Source: CAZSDP01 sp964605665 (GTDB lineage: Bacteria; Planctomycetota; UBA8108; UBA1146). From it: a stretch of 64,000 nt of DNA. The stretch spans positions 115,369 to 179,368 of the forward strand of contig CAZSDP010000004.1 in NCBI GenBank assembly GCA_964605665.1. The letters are read 5' to 3'. Shown in pieces: positions 17,313-26,683 of the stretch (position 1 is the first letter of the stretch; each line of letters opens with the position of its first letter). The notes below the pieces were generated by a model. It was not told the DNA's origin. It worked only from the letters and a program-made list of their open reading frames with translations, and ran no database searches. The translations under genes and the position numbers were made by a program.

Positions 17313-17752
17313 CGCTTTTCTCCGTCATGGCGATCTTGACGGTTGCGATCTTCCTGGTCGACGGTGGAGTCCTCGGCAACTCGATATTGTCGATCGAGGC
17401 GATTCATCACCCGTACATAGACCAAGATCAACAAGACGAAGACGATGATCGATCCCTGCTGGGCGAACCAGAAGCCGAGGGGGAAACCTGTTCCCGGCAG
17501 GTGCACTTTGTTCAGTTGGGGCGCGAAGATGATCGCGGCTCCAAAAGAGACGGTGAACCAAATCGTCAGCAGCCCCAGAACCCAGCGCAGGTTCGCTCGC
17601 CAATAGGCGGAGCGGTCTCGATCGGAAGCGGTCGCGGGAGGGGAGGCCGAGTTCGCCGCAGAGTTCTCGGCAGAGTTCTCGGCAGAGTTCTCGGCAGAGT
17701 TCGTCTCGTCGCTCTGCGACCTGTGCCCATCGTTTGGAGCTGCGGCACTCAA
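17309..17752 (-). CDS. DUF4212 symporter small subunit
   Basis: A 147-residue protein whose C-terminal half is the DUF4212 domain: YWRANLRWVLGLLTIWF, a second TM helix (GSIIVFVLLILVYVRVMNRLD) and the conserved PLGFWFAQQG between them. This family always accompanies VC_2705-type sodium/solute symporters as the small subunit. The N-terminal 45 residues are low-complexity and include four Ser-Ala-Glu/Ala-Asn units encoded by a near-perfect 12-bp DNA repeat (about 17655-17705). ATGA overlaps on both sides link it to the hotdog gene upstream and the symporter downstream. Confidence 0.93.
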   Translation of the reverse strand: MSAAAPNDGHRSQSDETNSAENSAENSAENSAANSASPPATASDRDRSAYWRANLRWVLGLLTIWFTVSFGAAIIFAPQLNKVHLPGTGFPLGFWFAQQGSIIVFVLLILVYVRVMNRLDRQYRVAEDSTVDQEDRNRQDRHDGEKR

Positions 17753-18381
17753 CGTCGATCCGTTCCGGTCGGTGTCGTGGTGGGGCCGGAAGGTGATGGG
17801 CTCATCGATCGTGCTGCCGAAGAAATCCCCGGTGCCGTGAGAATCAACCGAGCTTCCAAGAAGAGCCCCTCTTCCGTGGTCACCTCGCCGGCAAAGGGGA
17901 TCAGCCCTTCGACCGGATCACCGAGTCTGGAGATGGTCAGGTGTAACGGACCTGGCCTCGAGAGCTCGAGGTGAACGTTGATCTTCTCGATCTCCTTCAG
18001 CTCCGGCCAACGGATCCGCTCCTTCGAGTCAGCAGGGCGCGTCGCACCACTCGCTACCAATTGCGCCAATTGGGAGAGTGCTTCGACCGCCAAGGTCGAT
18101 GGAAAGAGGAATCCGTGGCGGTGCTGATCGAGCCCCGCTTCATTCCCCGCGACTCGCTTGAGTGCCACCGCGTGATAGTAGGGAACGAGGGAGATCACCC
18201 GATCGATCAAGAGGAGGGGGGGGCGTTGCGGCAGAAGTGACAGGAGGTCTTCCGGATCGAGCCCGAGCATCCCCCCATCGAAGAGCCGACGGCGGGCGAT
18301 CTCGGAATCTCCCGCGGATTGCTCCCTTCGAGCGCCCTCTCCCTGGGAGCCCAGACCTTGATCTCTATCGCCCGATTCCAT
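17749..18381 (-). CDS. FabZ/FabA-like hotdog-fold protein, catalytic His apparently missing
   Basis: A 210-residue protein with one hotdog domain (about residues 43-190). LLPQRPPLLLIDRVISL matches the FabZ start (LPHRYPFLLVDRV). The active-site helix reads HGFLFPSTLAVEALSQLAQ; aligned with the FabZ motif, the Glu is kept but the His of GHFPG falls on Gln, with His residues one and three places away. Activity as a hydroxyacyl-ACP dehydratase is therefore doubtful; acyl binding or a different thioester reaction is possible. The first 37 residues are low-complexity, and translation may begin at the ATG at 18270. It heads the hotdog, DUF4212, symporter, qhpG unit (ATGA overlap). Confidence 0.8.
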   Translation of the reverse strand: MESGDRDQGLGSQGEGARREQSAGDSEIARRRLFDGGMLGLDPEDLLSLLPQRPPLLLIDRVISLVPYYHAVALKRVAGNEAGLDQHRHGFLFPSTLAVEALSQLAQLVASGATRPADSKERIRWPELKEIEKINVHLELSRPGPLHLTISRLGDPVEGLIPFAGEVTTEEGLFLEARLILTAPGISSAARSMSPSPSGPTTTPTGTDRR

Positions 18382-19185
18382 CGATCGCCTTCCCTCCAGC
18401 GAGAGATCATAGCGAATTCCCTCCCCAAATCCGACCGCGCAGAGACTTGATTGGGTCAGTCAGAGGGGCGGGGCGGTTGGACCTGGGCGTGGATCAGGCG
18501 GATGTGGCTGGGATTGAGGCGGGGGGATCACAAACTCCACTTTGAATCGCCTCGCCACACCGCTTCCCCGTTCGAAGGATGACGGGCGACGCGCAGAAGC
18601 GCGCCGCCTGTCACCAACGGTTTACTCGTCGCACCAGTCGTGCGAGTCCCGGAGGCAGTAGAAGTTCTCTTCCATGGCCAGATCAGGGCGATCGAATCGC
18701 CTGCTGCATTGCCGACGTGATCTGGGCTCAGGCTCGCATTCATCGGTATCGCCGGTCCCGGTATCGCCCCGTCGTATCGCCCCGTCCCGGGGGTTCGATA
18801 CCCGCCGTCGATACCCGCCCCCGGCTCTATAGCCCCCCTCTACCCCCGATACCGTCGATACCCGCCCCTGGGGCTCCCCCGAATTGGGTCACTTGCGGGG
18901 GCGGGTCGGTGACTTGTTACTTCCACAGCGCCCAGAGGGAATCAGAGAATTCTCTGTCACAGCGAGGATTTCCCGGGGCTTTCTCTCTTGAAGGGACAAA
19001 TCACCTCGAATGAGGGATGGCCCTCGCCAGCGGGGCGTCGCCTCGCCCCGGAGTTTTCGGGGGAGCACGCCGCACCTCTCGTCGTCGTCGATCGATAGAT
19101 CACCGCGAACGAGTTCGAACGCCACACCGGGGGTACTCGGCATATCTTCAGCCGTCCCCACCTTCGAGGAATCGAGGTTGATCCG
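18382..19185. other. Intergenic region with C-rich short repeats
   Basis: I find no convincing gene in these 804 bases. The segment 18742-18875 is C-rich and built from variants of CGATACCCGCC and TATCGCCCCGT. The rest is unique sequence. The promoters of the hotdog-symporter-qhpG unit (minus) and of the propeller protein at 19186 (plus) must lie here, but I cannot place them. Confidence 0.5.
18742..18875. repeat. C-rich degenerate short tandem repeat
   Basis: TATCGCCCCGT occurs twice (near 18762 and 18775), and CGATACCCGCC occurs three times (near 18796, 18809 and 18856), separated by C-runs. The pattern is imperfect and non-coding on both strands. Confidence 0.55.
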
Positions 19186-22100
19186 ATGCGCACTTCTTTG
19201 TTCTCCACGATCATTTATCTGGTCGCTCTCTTCTCGCTGTTGAGTTTGAGTTCTGCGACTCCGCTCAGCGCGCAGTCCACAGAGATTTGCAGCAATGGAC
19301 TCGACGACGACGGAGACGGTCTGATCGATTGCCAGGATGACGACTGCGAAGTTCTGTTCATCGACAGTGGCCAAGCGCTGGGGCTTTCATGGAGCAACGG
19401 GGTTGCGCTTGGAGACTTGGACGGCGATGGAGACCTCGATGCGTGGGCTGCGAATTGGAATCAACCAAATCGAGTGTGGTTGAACCAGGGAGGCGCCCAG
19501 GGAGGAACGCCAGGGACATATGCCACCAACGGGCAGTCGATCACCGGCTGGGGTAGTTTCAACGTGTCGCTTGGAGACGTGGATGGCGACGGCGATCTCG
19601 ATGCATGGGTCGCGAACCACGGTACGACGGACTTCTTGTGGTTGAACGCTGGAGGAGCGCAGGGCGGTACCCCGGGTGTTTTCGTCAACAGCGGGCAAGT
19701 GTTCTTCACCGAATATAGCACCGACGTGTCGCTGGGAGATGTGGACGGCGATGGAGATCTCGACGCATGGATCACGAACAACGGACAGCCGAATCGGGTG
19801 TGGTTGAATGAAGGAGGTGCCCAGGGAGGCGTGCCGGGGGTCTTTGTCGATAGCGGTCAGACTCTCGGGACGTCGCACAGTTACGCCGTAGAACTCGGAG
19901 ACTTGGATGGTGACGGAGACCTCGACGCATGGGTCGCGAACTCTGACTTTGAGCCGAACCGAGTGTGGCTGAACGAGGGAGGAGCGCAGGGGGGAACGCC
20001 GGGAATGTACATCGACAGCGGGCAGCTGCTGGGGAATTCATACAGTGAGGATGTGGCGCTGGGAGACGTGGACGGTGACGGTGACCTCGATGCGTGGGTC
20101 GCAAACTCCTCGGTTCAGCCGAACCGAATATGGCTGAACGCCGGAGGCGCACAGGGTGGTACGCCGGGGAGTTACATCAATAGCGGACAGGCGCCCGGGA
20201 GTTCGTGGAGCCGGGAGGTTGCGCTCGGTGATGTGGATGGAGATGGAGATCTCGATGCATGGATTGCGAATGGGGGCACCCCAGACCAAGTGTGGTTGAA
20301 CCAAGGCGGTGCACAGGGAGGAACTCTGGGAATCTATACCGACAGTGGTCACGCGCTCGGGCTTGCGAACAGCCATGCTGTGTCACTTGGAGACCTGGAT
20401 GGAGATGGAATTCTCGACGCATGGATTGGAAACCGGAGTCAGTCGAACCGAGTGTGGTTCAACGAAAACCCCTGCCCGATCTCCGATCCCTGCGATGAAG
20501 TCTTCGTCGACAGCGGGCAGGCATTCGGTGACTCGAACAGCTTTGATGTGTCCCTGGGTGACTTGGACGGTGACGGAGATCTCGACGCATGGGTCGCAAA
20601 TGCTGCTGCTGCGAACCGAGTTTGGTTAAACGCGGGAGGAATCCAGGGAGGAACGCCTGGAACCTATCTCGACAGCGGTCAGGCGCTAGGAAGTTCGGAC
20701 AGCCGTAAAGTGTCGCTCGGTGACTTGGATGATGACGGAGACCTCGACGCATGGGTCGTGAACATCATCGGTCAGCCGAACCGCGTGTGGCTAAACGATG
20801 GCGGTGCTCAGGGAGGGGCGCCGGGGATCTTCGTCGACAGCGGTCAAGCGCTTGGAAGCGAGGATAGCCGGGACGTGTCCCTTGGCGATATCGATGGTGA
20901 CGGCGATCTCGATGCATGGGTCACGAACAATGCTGATGCAAGCAGAGTCTGGCTGAACCAGGGAGGAGCGCAGGGAGGGACTCCTGGCACCTTTCTCGAT
21001 AGTGGCCAGCTACTGGCGGGATCGAACAGTTTTGGGGTCGCCCTTGGAGATGTGGATGGAGATGGAGATCTCGACGCATGGGTCGCGAACGCCGCCTCTC
21101 AGCCGAATCGGGTGTGGATCAACGCTGGAGGAATTCAGGGTGGAACGCCAGGAGTCTATCTCGACAGCGGTCAACTGATTGGCAGTTCCGTCAGCCTCGC
21201 TGTAGTACTCGGCGACCTCGACTGTGACGGCGATCTCGACGCATGGACCATCAACAGCAGTTCTCCCAATCGGGTTTGGTGGAACGAAGGTGGAGCGCAG
21301 GGAGGGACGCCAGGGGTGTACGTCGATAGCGGCCAAGCCTTGGGGAACGAGGTGAGTCGAGCCATCTCTCTCGGTGATCTCGACAGTGATGGAGATCTCG
21401 ACGCATGGGTTACGAACCTTAATGATCCGAATCGAATTTGGTTAAACGAGGGAGGGGCGCAGGGCGGTACACCGGGAGTCTTTGTCGATAGTGGTCAGAC
21501 GTTCGATACCTCATTCTGCGGTGGCGTATCCCTTGGTGATGTCGATGGGGATGGAGATCTCGACGCGTGGGTCGCCTACATTGGAATCCGGCCGAACCGA
21601 GTGTGGATTAACGATGACCCCTGCCCCGACGTAGATTGCGCCGGAGAGTTCGCCGTAAGTAACCAATCGCTCGGTGGTGCATTCAGCTGGGAGGTGTCTC
21701 TTGGAGATGTGGATGGTGATGGAGACCTTGACGGATGGGTCGCGAATGGAGCAAACGGACCTAATCGAGTGTGGCTGAATGAAGGAGGGGCTCAGGGAGG
21801 CACGGCAGGAGAATATGTCGATAGTGGCCAGCTACTCGGTGGCTCGAGCAGTCAATGCGTGTCGCTTGGCGATGTCGATGGTGACGGCGACCTTGATGCA
21901 TGGGTCGCGAATGGAGTTAACCAACCAAATCGAGTATGGCTGAATGAAGGAGGAGAGCAGGGAGGAACTCCCGGTACATACATCGACAGCGGGTTGTCGT
22001 TGGGCAATTCTTGGAGCATGGGCGTGACTCTGGGAGATTTTGATGGTGACGGAGATCTCGACGCGTGGGTCGCCAACGCCAGTCAGCCGAACCGAGTGTG

Positions 22101-23307
22101 GCTGAATGAGGGAGGAGCCCAAGGAGGCGTGCCGGGGGTTTATGTCGATAGCGGTCAGATTCTCGGGAGTTCGCACAGTCACGCCGTAGAGCTCGGAGAC
22201 TTGGATGGTGACGGAGACCTCGACGCATGCGTGGCAAATGCTGGTCAGCCGAACCGAGTGTGGCTGAATGAGGGAGGGGCCCAGGGAGGCGTGCCGGGGA
22301 TCTTCGTCGATAGTGGCCAGGCTCTCGGTAACGCGCAGAGTTATGACGTATCACTTGGAGACCTCGATGGAGACGGCGACCTCGACGGGTGGGTTGCAAA
22401 TGGCTCTCAGTCGAATGGAGTTTGGCTGAACGATGGAGGGGTGCAGGGAGGAATACCGGGGGTTTTTGTCGAGAGCGTTCAGCTTCTGGGAAGCTCATTC
22501 AGTCGAGGTGTTTCTTTGGGAGACGTGGACGGCGACGGCGATCTCGACGCATGCGTTGCAAATGCCAATGAACCGAACACTGTGTGGTTGAACTCCGGTG
22601 GATTGCAGGGAGGAACACCGGGGGTCTTTGTCGATAGTGGTCAGGCTCTTGGTGACTCCAATAGTCTTTGCTTAGCACTCGGAGATGTCGACAGCGATGG
22701 AGACCTCGACGCTTGGGTTGCGAACAGCGCTGATCCGAATCGAGTTTGGTTGAATGGAGCCGCGTGCACTACGGACGCAGATTCTGACGGAATTCCCGAT
22801 CTCTGCGATGTCGACTTCACCGTGGGTCCCGACTGCGACGGCAATGGAATCCTCGACAGCTGCGACATTGCCAGTGGCGCCAGCGACTGCGACCTCGACG
22901 GTGTGCTCGACACGTGCCAGATCGCGGCGGGCGCTGCCGACTGCAACAGCAATGGCATCCTTGATACTTGTGACCTTGCCAATGGAACCAGTGTCGATGA
23001 CAACAACGATGGTATCCCCGATGATTGCCAGACTTTCCTACGGCGCGGTGATGCCAACGGTGATGGGCTCTTCGATGTCGGAGATGCGATCAAGACCCTT
23101 GCGGTGTTGTTCAGCGGTGAAGCACTGCTCTGTGAAGATGCAGCCGATGCCAATGATGACGGCTTGGTCGATATCGCCGACGGGATCTTCACCCTGACGT
23201 CACTCTTCGGTGGCGGCCCGGTTCCTCCGGCTCCCGGACCGAATGAGTGCGGTCCCGACGTCACTCCCGATAATTTGGAAGATTGCGACGTGGAGAGCGG
23301 TTGCTGA
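19186..23307 (+). CDS. Giant secreted VCBS/FG-GAP protein: three tandem seven-bladed propellers plus dockerin-like tail
   Basis: A 1373-residue protein with signal peptide (LFSTIIYLVALFSLLSLSSA). After a Cys-containing segment it has 21 copies of a 51-55-residue repeat, each with a calcium-loop core LGD-x-DGDGDLDAW, then PNRVWLN, GGAQGG and DSGQ. The copies fall into three groups of seven. Groups are separated by Cys-Pro spacers (NENPCPISDPC after copy 7, NDDPCPDVDC after copy 14), which suggests three complete beta-propellers. Thrombospondin-3-like D-C-D/N-x-NGILD-x-C repeats follow (about residues 1200-1282), then two dockerin-like loops (RGDANGDGLFDVGDAI and DANDDGLVDIADGI) and a Cys tail ending DVESGC. 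It is probably an extracellular calcium-binding adhesion or matrix protein. Confidence 0.93.
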   Translation: MRTSLFSTIIYLVALFSLLSLSSATPLSAQSTEICSNGLDDDGDGLIDCQDDDCEVLFIDSGQALGLSWSNGVALGDLDGDGDLDAWAANWNQPNRVWLNQGGAQGGTPGTYATNGQSITGWGSFNVSLGDVDGDGDLDAWVANHGTTDFLWLNAGGAQGGTPGVFVNSGQVFFTEYSTDVSLGDVDGDGDLDAWITNNGQPNRVWLNEGGAQGGVPGVFVDSGQTLGTSHSYAVELGDLDGDGDLDAWVANSDFEPNRVWLNEGGAQGGTPGMYIDSGQLLGNSYSEDVALGDVDGDGDLDAWVANSSVQPNRIWLNAGGAQGGTPGSYINSGQAPGSSWSREVALGDVDGDGDLDAWIANGGTPDQVWLNQGGAQGGTLGIYTDSGHALGLANSHAVSLGDLDGDGILDAWIGNRSQSNRVWFNENPCPISDPCDEVFVDSGQAFGDSNSFDVSLGDLDGDGDLDAWVANAAAANRVWLNAGGIQGGTPGTYLDSGQALGSSDSRKVSLGDLDDDGDLDAWVVNIIGQPNRVWLNDGGAQGGAPGIFVDSGQALGSEDSRDVSLGDIDGDGDLDAWVTNNADASRVWLNQGGAQGGTPGTFLDSGQLLAGSNSFGVALGDVDGDGDLDAWVANAASQPNRVWINAGGIQGGTPGVYLDSGQLIGSSVSLAVVLGDLDCDGDLDAWTINSSSPNRVWWNEGGAQGGTPGVYVDSGQALGNEVSRAISLGDLDSDGDLDAWVTNLNDPNRIWLNEGGAQGGTPGVFVDSGQTFDTSFCGGVSLGDVDGDGDLDAWVAYIGIRPNRVWINDDPCPDVDCAGEFAVSNQSLGGAFSWEVSLGDVDGDGDLDGWVANGANGPNRVWLNEGGAQGGTAGEYVDSGQLLGGSSSQCVSLGDVDGDGDLDAWVANGVNQPNRVWLNEGGEQGGTPGTYIDSGLSLGNSWSMGVTLGDFDGDGDLDAWVANASQPNRVWLNEGGAQGGVPGVYVDSGQILGSSHSHAVELGDLDGDGDLDACVANAGQPNRVWLNEGGAQGGVPGIFVDSGQALGNAQSYDVSLGDLDGDGDLDGWVANGSQSNGVWLNDGGVQGGIPGVFVESVQLLGSSFSRGVSLGDVDGDGDLDACVANANEPNTVWLNSGGLQGGTPGVFVDSGQALGDSNSLCLALGDVDSDGDLDAWVANSADPNRVWLNGAACTTDADSDGIPDLCDVDFTVGPDCDGNGILDSCDIASGASDCDLDGVLDTCQIAAGAADCNSNGILDTCDLANGTSVDDNNDGIPDDCQTFLRRGDANGDGLFDVGDAIKTLAVLFSGEALLCEDAADANDDGLVDIADGIFTLTSLFGGGPVPPAPGPNECGPDVTPDNLEDCDVESGC

Positions 23308-23839
23308 GCGATCTACCGAACGTCTCATCGATCGAGAAAACTACGACCTTGCTTTCCCTTAGGTTCGGGAGCTTCACTCGGTTCCATTTGTCGAAAGTCG
23401 ATTCGAAATCAGGGACAACGAGGCGCGGGGATCTCTCCCCGCGCCTCGTCATCTTTTCCCTGACTCTAAATCTATTCCAGTTCCGCAGCTCAGTGGCGGT
23501 CGAGGGTTTCATTTGGCCCTTGTTGGTTTGTTCCCTGCTTGCCACTTCGACGGTTGCAAAAACAACCGCCTTGGTGATCTCCTCCGCCGACTCCCGTTAA
23601 TTTGAGTTTGAAGCTCTCCAACCTTTGTAGCGAGGGAACGAAACGCTGGCACGCTCGCAATCATCCCTTGTAAGTCTTTGTTTTTTATTTACTTACGTTG
23701 ACTTTCTCTTTTCCGGCCAAATTCTCGGTCACACCCTCCATGGCCCGGGGCTCTTTCCGGTAACGGGAGAGGTTCACTTTATAGGTGTTGCGAAGTCGTC
23801 AGCGCCGAACCCGATCCCGCTCAATCGAAAGGACGTCCG
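23308..23839. other. Intergenic region with terminator and AT-rich leader
   Basis: No gene is supported in these 532 bases. A strong terminator lies at 23418-23449. From about 23665 the sequence turns AT-rich, with GTAAGT/ACTTAC arms (23670-23696) around a T-rich loop and a TTGACT hexamer at 23698, which may belong to the promoter of the next gene. I see no convincing -10 box. Confidence 0.5.
23418..23449 (+). terminator. Rho-independent terminator of the propeller gene
   Basis: A perfect 14-bp stem (ACGAGGCGCGGGGA with its complement) around a TCTC loop, followed by CATCTTTT. It lies 110 bases after the stop of the gene ending at 23307. Confidence 0.85.
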
Positions 23840-26425
23840 ATGCAAAGCTCTCGACTTTTCCTCATCTGCTCGCTTCTTCTCGTCGCGTGGGCTGGTTCTG
23901 CCGCGGGGCAATCGATCACTTATCAAGAGACGATCGGTGGGCCCGATCAAGACTACGCCTACAGTGTGATCAAGACCGTCGATGGTGGATCCCTCATCTG
24001 TGGAGATCAGAGTGTCATCGTTCCGATGTGACCGACGCCTCCGGCAAGCCGGTCGGCTTCCTTGACCAAAATCGATGCGCTCGGAAACGTGGTGTGGAAT
24101 CGTTCCTTCCAGGTTGGACAACGATGTCGTGGAATCGCAGTGCGTCGTGCCTCAGATAACCCCACTCACTTCGTCATGGTGGGGCACGCAGAAAACATGG
24201 ATGGAACGAATCAAAAGGTGTTCCTCTTGAAGGTCGATCACTTGGGGAACCCTCTCTGGTGCTATTCCTATGGAGAAGCTCCTGCCTTGGGACGTACCTT
24301 CGAGCAGAAGCTAGAGCTGCGCGCGATGGAGAATGATGGCTACATCGTTTGTGGCACCGTCAGCGAGAGTCTACTTGGGAGAGCGGGATTTCTCCTGCGT
24401 GTGGATGACGACGGCGTGTTGCAGTGGATGCGTTTCTACACCCAGCCCGAACTCGCGTTCAACCTCAACAGTTTTCATGAGGTGAAGAAGACGAATGAGG
24501 GTTTTGTCGTCACGGGCTACGGGCCGACGACCTTCCCTCCTGGACCGGCTCAAAACAGTCTCGACACGTTGATCATGACGACTGATGCCGTTGGAAATCC
24601 TCTTTGGGCAAATCAGTACGCCAATCTCGATGGCAATCAAGGTGGCGAGTCGGTGGTGGTTCTCCCGCAAGGATATGTGGTTGTCGGAGGACATGTCGCG
24701 AACATCATTGACGCTCGCACAACCGAACTGATCCGAGTCAATCCCACCGGTGGATTGCAGTGGTACAAACGCATTTTCGGTGCGATGGAGTCGGGCTCTC
24801 ACTTCCGAAACTCTCAAATCGCAAATGGAGAACTCGAGCTTCTTCCTGACGGCAACTTGATGTTTGGTGGTGGCGATAACCAGGACGCCGCGCTGCTGCA
24901 GTTCGATCTGTCAGGCAACTTTGTCATGGGGAAGACTTTCGGCTTTGCCAATCCTCAATGGGGAACGAGTTTTGTGCTCGAGTCTGATGGAGGGGCGACT
25001 CTGGTGGGAACGAGTCTCGGTAGCACGAACTACGACCAATACGTAGTGCGAGTCAGCTCTTTCTGGGAGAGCAATTGCCATGAAGCAAATCTCACCCCGG
25101 TGGTCGACTCTCCCCCGATTCAGGTGGTTCCGGTGAATTTCCTTCCAGTCAATCACACTTCGACCACGACTCAAAACCCGGTAGAGATCCCACTGAATTG
25201 GAACGAGACCGTGCTCTGTCAATCTTCTCCTTGTGACACCCCAGACACGATCAGTTGCTCACTCGTATCTGGTGACATCACGGTGACCTGGGGAACGACA
25301 CCCATCACGATCTCGACCATCGAAGTACGTCGTAACGGTTTGCTGATTGCGACACTTCCCGGTGCAGTGACCTCCTTCACCGACTTGAGTCCTTTGCCTG
25401 GGAACAACACCTACTCTGTGAGCTTCATTTCTGGCAACCCTCAGTGTCCGGTTGGAATTTTGAGCTGTAGTCGGTGGATCTTGACCGTAATCGATGATCA
25501 CGTTCTGACCGATTTGATCTTCACCCCAGCGAAGCCCATCTCCGATACACCGGTCATCTGCTGGAAAGACCTGCTCGAGTCGAAGGGGCGCTCCGCCGAG
25601 ATCATCGGTGACTTCTCCGAGATCACTCCGGAGTTGGGGAGTGCGCTTCCCGACCTGGCCCCGATCGTGTGGCTTTCACTCGGGGAGTTTCCCGATCAAT
25701 ACGAACTCACGCCTGAAGAGGGAGCGGTGATGGCGGAGTATCTCCAGAGTGGTGGTTCCCTCTATCTCGAGGGTGGAGACGTCGGATTTGCGTTGCCCGC
25801 TTCTCTCGCTGAACTCGACGGAATGATCGCGACCGACGACGGGGATCCCAATGGAACGGTACGCACCCTGATCGGCCTCGACTCGGGAGTGGGCCTCGAT
25901 CTCACCGATGCGTCAGCACCCTACATCGGGTCAGGGCGTTCGATCGATCACCTCGAGCCGGATGGACCTGGGGCAGGTGCGATCTTCATGAACGAAGACG
26001 CTCCTCATCAGATCACTGCGGTCTACTACGACGCGGAGGTTGGTGGCACCGGAAGTCACCGCGTCATCACCTCTTCGACCACCCTTGAGGGCTATAACGG
26101 AGATCGCTCTGGGCTAGTCGATAACTTCTTGGAGACTCTTTCCCCTCTGCCACCTCCGGGCGTAGAGTTCGTGCGCACCGATTGCAACACCGACGGAAAT
26201 CTCGATGTCGGCGATGCCATTCACATGTTGTCGATCATCTTCTTCGGGGCTTCGATGCTATGTTCCGATGCTTGCGACACGAACAACGACGGAATGCTCG
26301 ACATCGCGGATCCAATCAGCCTTCTCAATTACACCTTTACTGGTGGTGCGCCTCCGCCTCCTCCTTTCCCCACTTGTGGGGGAATGGGGTCGGCGAGTTG
26401 CCCGATCTTCCCACCTTGTCCCTGA
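23840..26425 (+). CDS. Secreted delta-60/PQQ-like repeat protein with dockerin-like tail; reading frame broken near 24009-24061
   Basis: The ATG at 23840 starts a good signal peptide (LFLICSLLLVAWAGSAAG), but this frame meets a TGA at 24029. The natural continuation DVTDASGKPVGF is read in the next frame from 24022, and from about 24062 the original frame resumes (LTKIDALGNVVW). Two opposite single-base shifts about 50 bases apart therefore restore the protein. The body is a propeller with delta-60-like strands (LTKIDALGNVVW, LLKVDHLGNPLW, LIRVNPTGGLQW), then a fibronectin-III-like stretch, a 200-residue region with YLQSGGSLYLEGGD, and two dockerin-like loops before a PPCP end. About 860 residues if the frame is repaired. 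It is either a sequencing error or a recently damaged gene. Confidence 0.8.
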
Positions 26426-26448
26426 TATCCCTTGGGGGGATTCAATTG

Positions 26449-26476
26449 CCGGGAGGTTCCCTATGGAGCCTCCCGG
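26449..26476 (+). terminator. Terminator hairpin after the delta-60 repeat gene
   Basis: CCGGGAGG pairs with CCTCCCGG around a 12-base loop and is followed by TTTTC. It begins 24 bases after the stop codon at 26425. Confidence 0.75.
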
Positions 26477-26596
26477 TTTTCATCAATCGGAGGGTTGAGT
26501 GGAACCGATCGGGAGAGCGATCTACTGGAGTGTGACAGTTACAGCAGTGTGACAGTTACAGCGTTTGTTGAAGGAGTCGAAGTCCTAGATCAAAGA

Positions 26597-26631
26597 GTGG
26601 CCCCCGACGACTGTCAATCGTCGGGGGCCAC
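26597..26631. terminator. Hairpin between convergent genes
   Basis: A perfect 14-bp stem, GTGGCCCCCGACGA with its complement, around the loop CTGTCAA. It sits between a plus-strand gene ending at 26425 and a minus-strand gene ending at 26684 and could stop transcription from either side; only short T-runs follow. Confidence 0.7.
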
Positions 26632-26683
26632 CGTTGTTCTCACTTGTTCTCACTGCAATCGGGTTGTCTTCGTTATTCTCCGC

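Noticed and set aside
18528..18743. 71-codon minus-strand frame in the gap before the propeller gene
   Set aside because: No ribosome-binding site and no conserved-looking pattern.
19387..23264. Several long minus-strand frames opposite the propeller gene
   Set aside because: They mirror the repeat structure of the plus-strand gene and have Arg/Ser/His-rich, non-protein-like composition.
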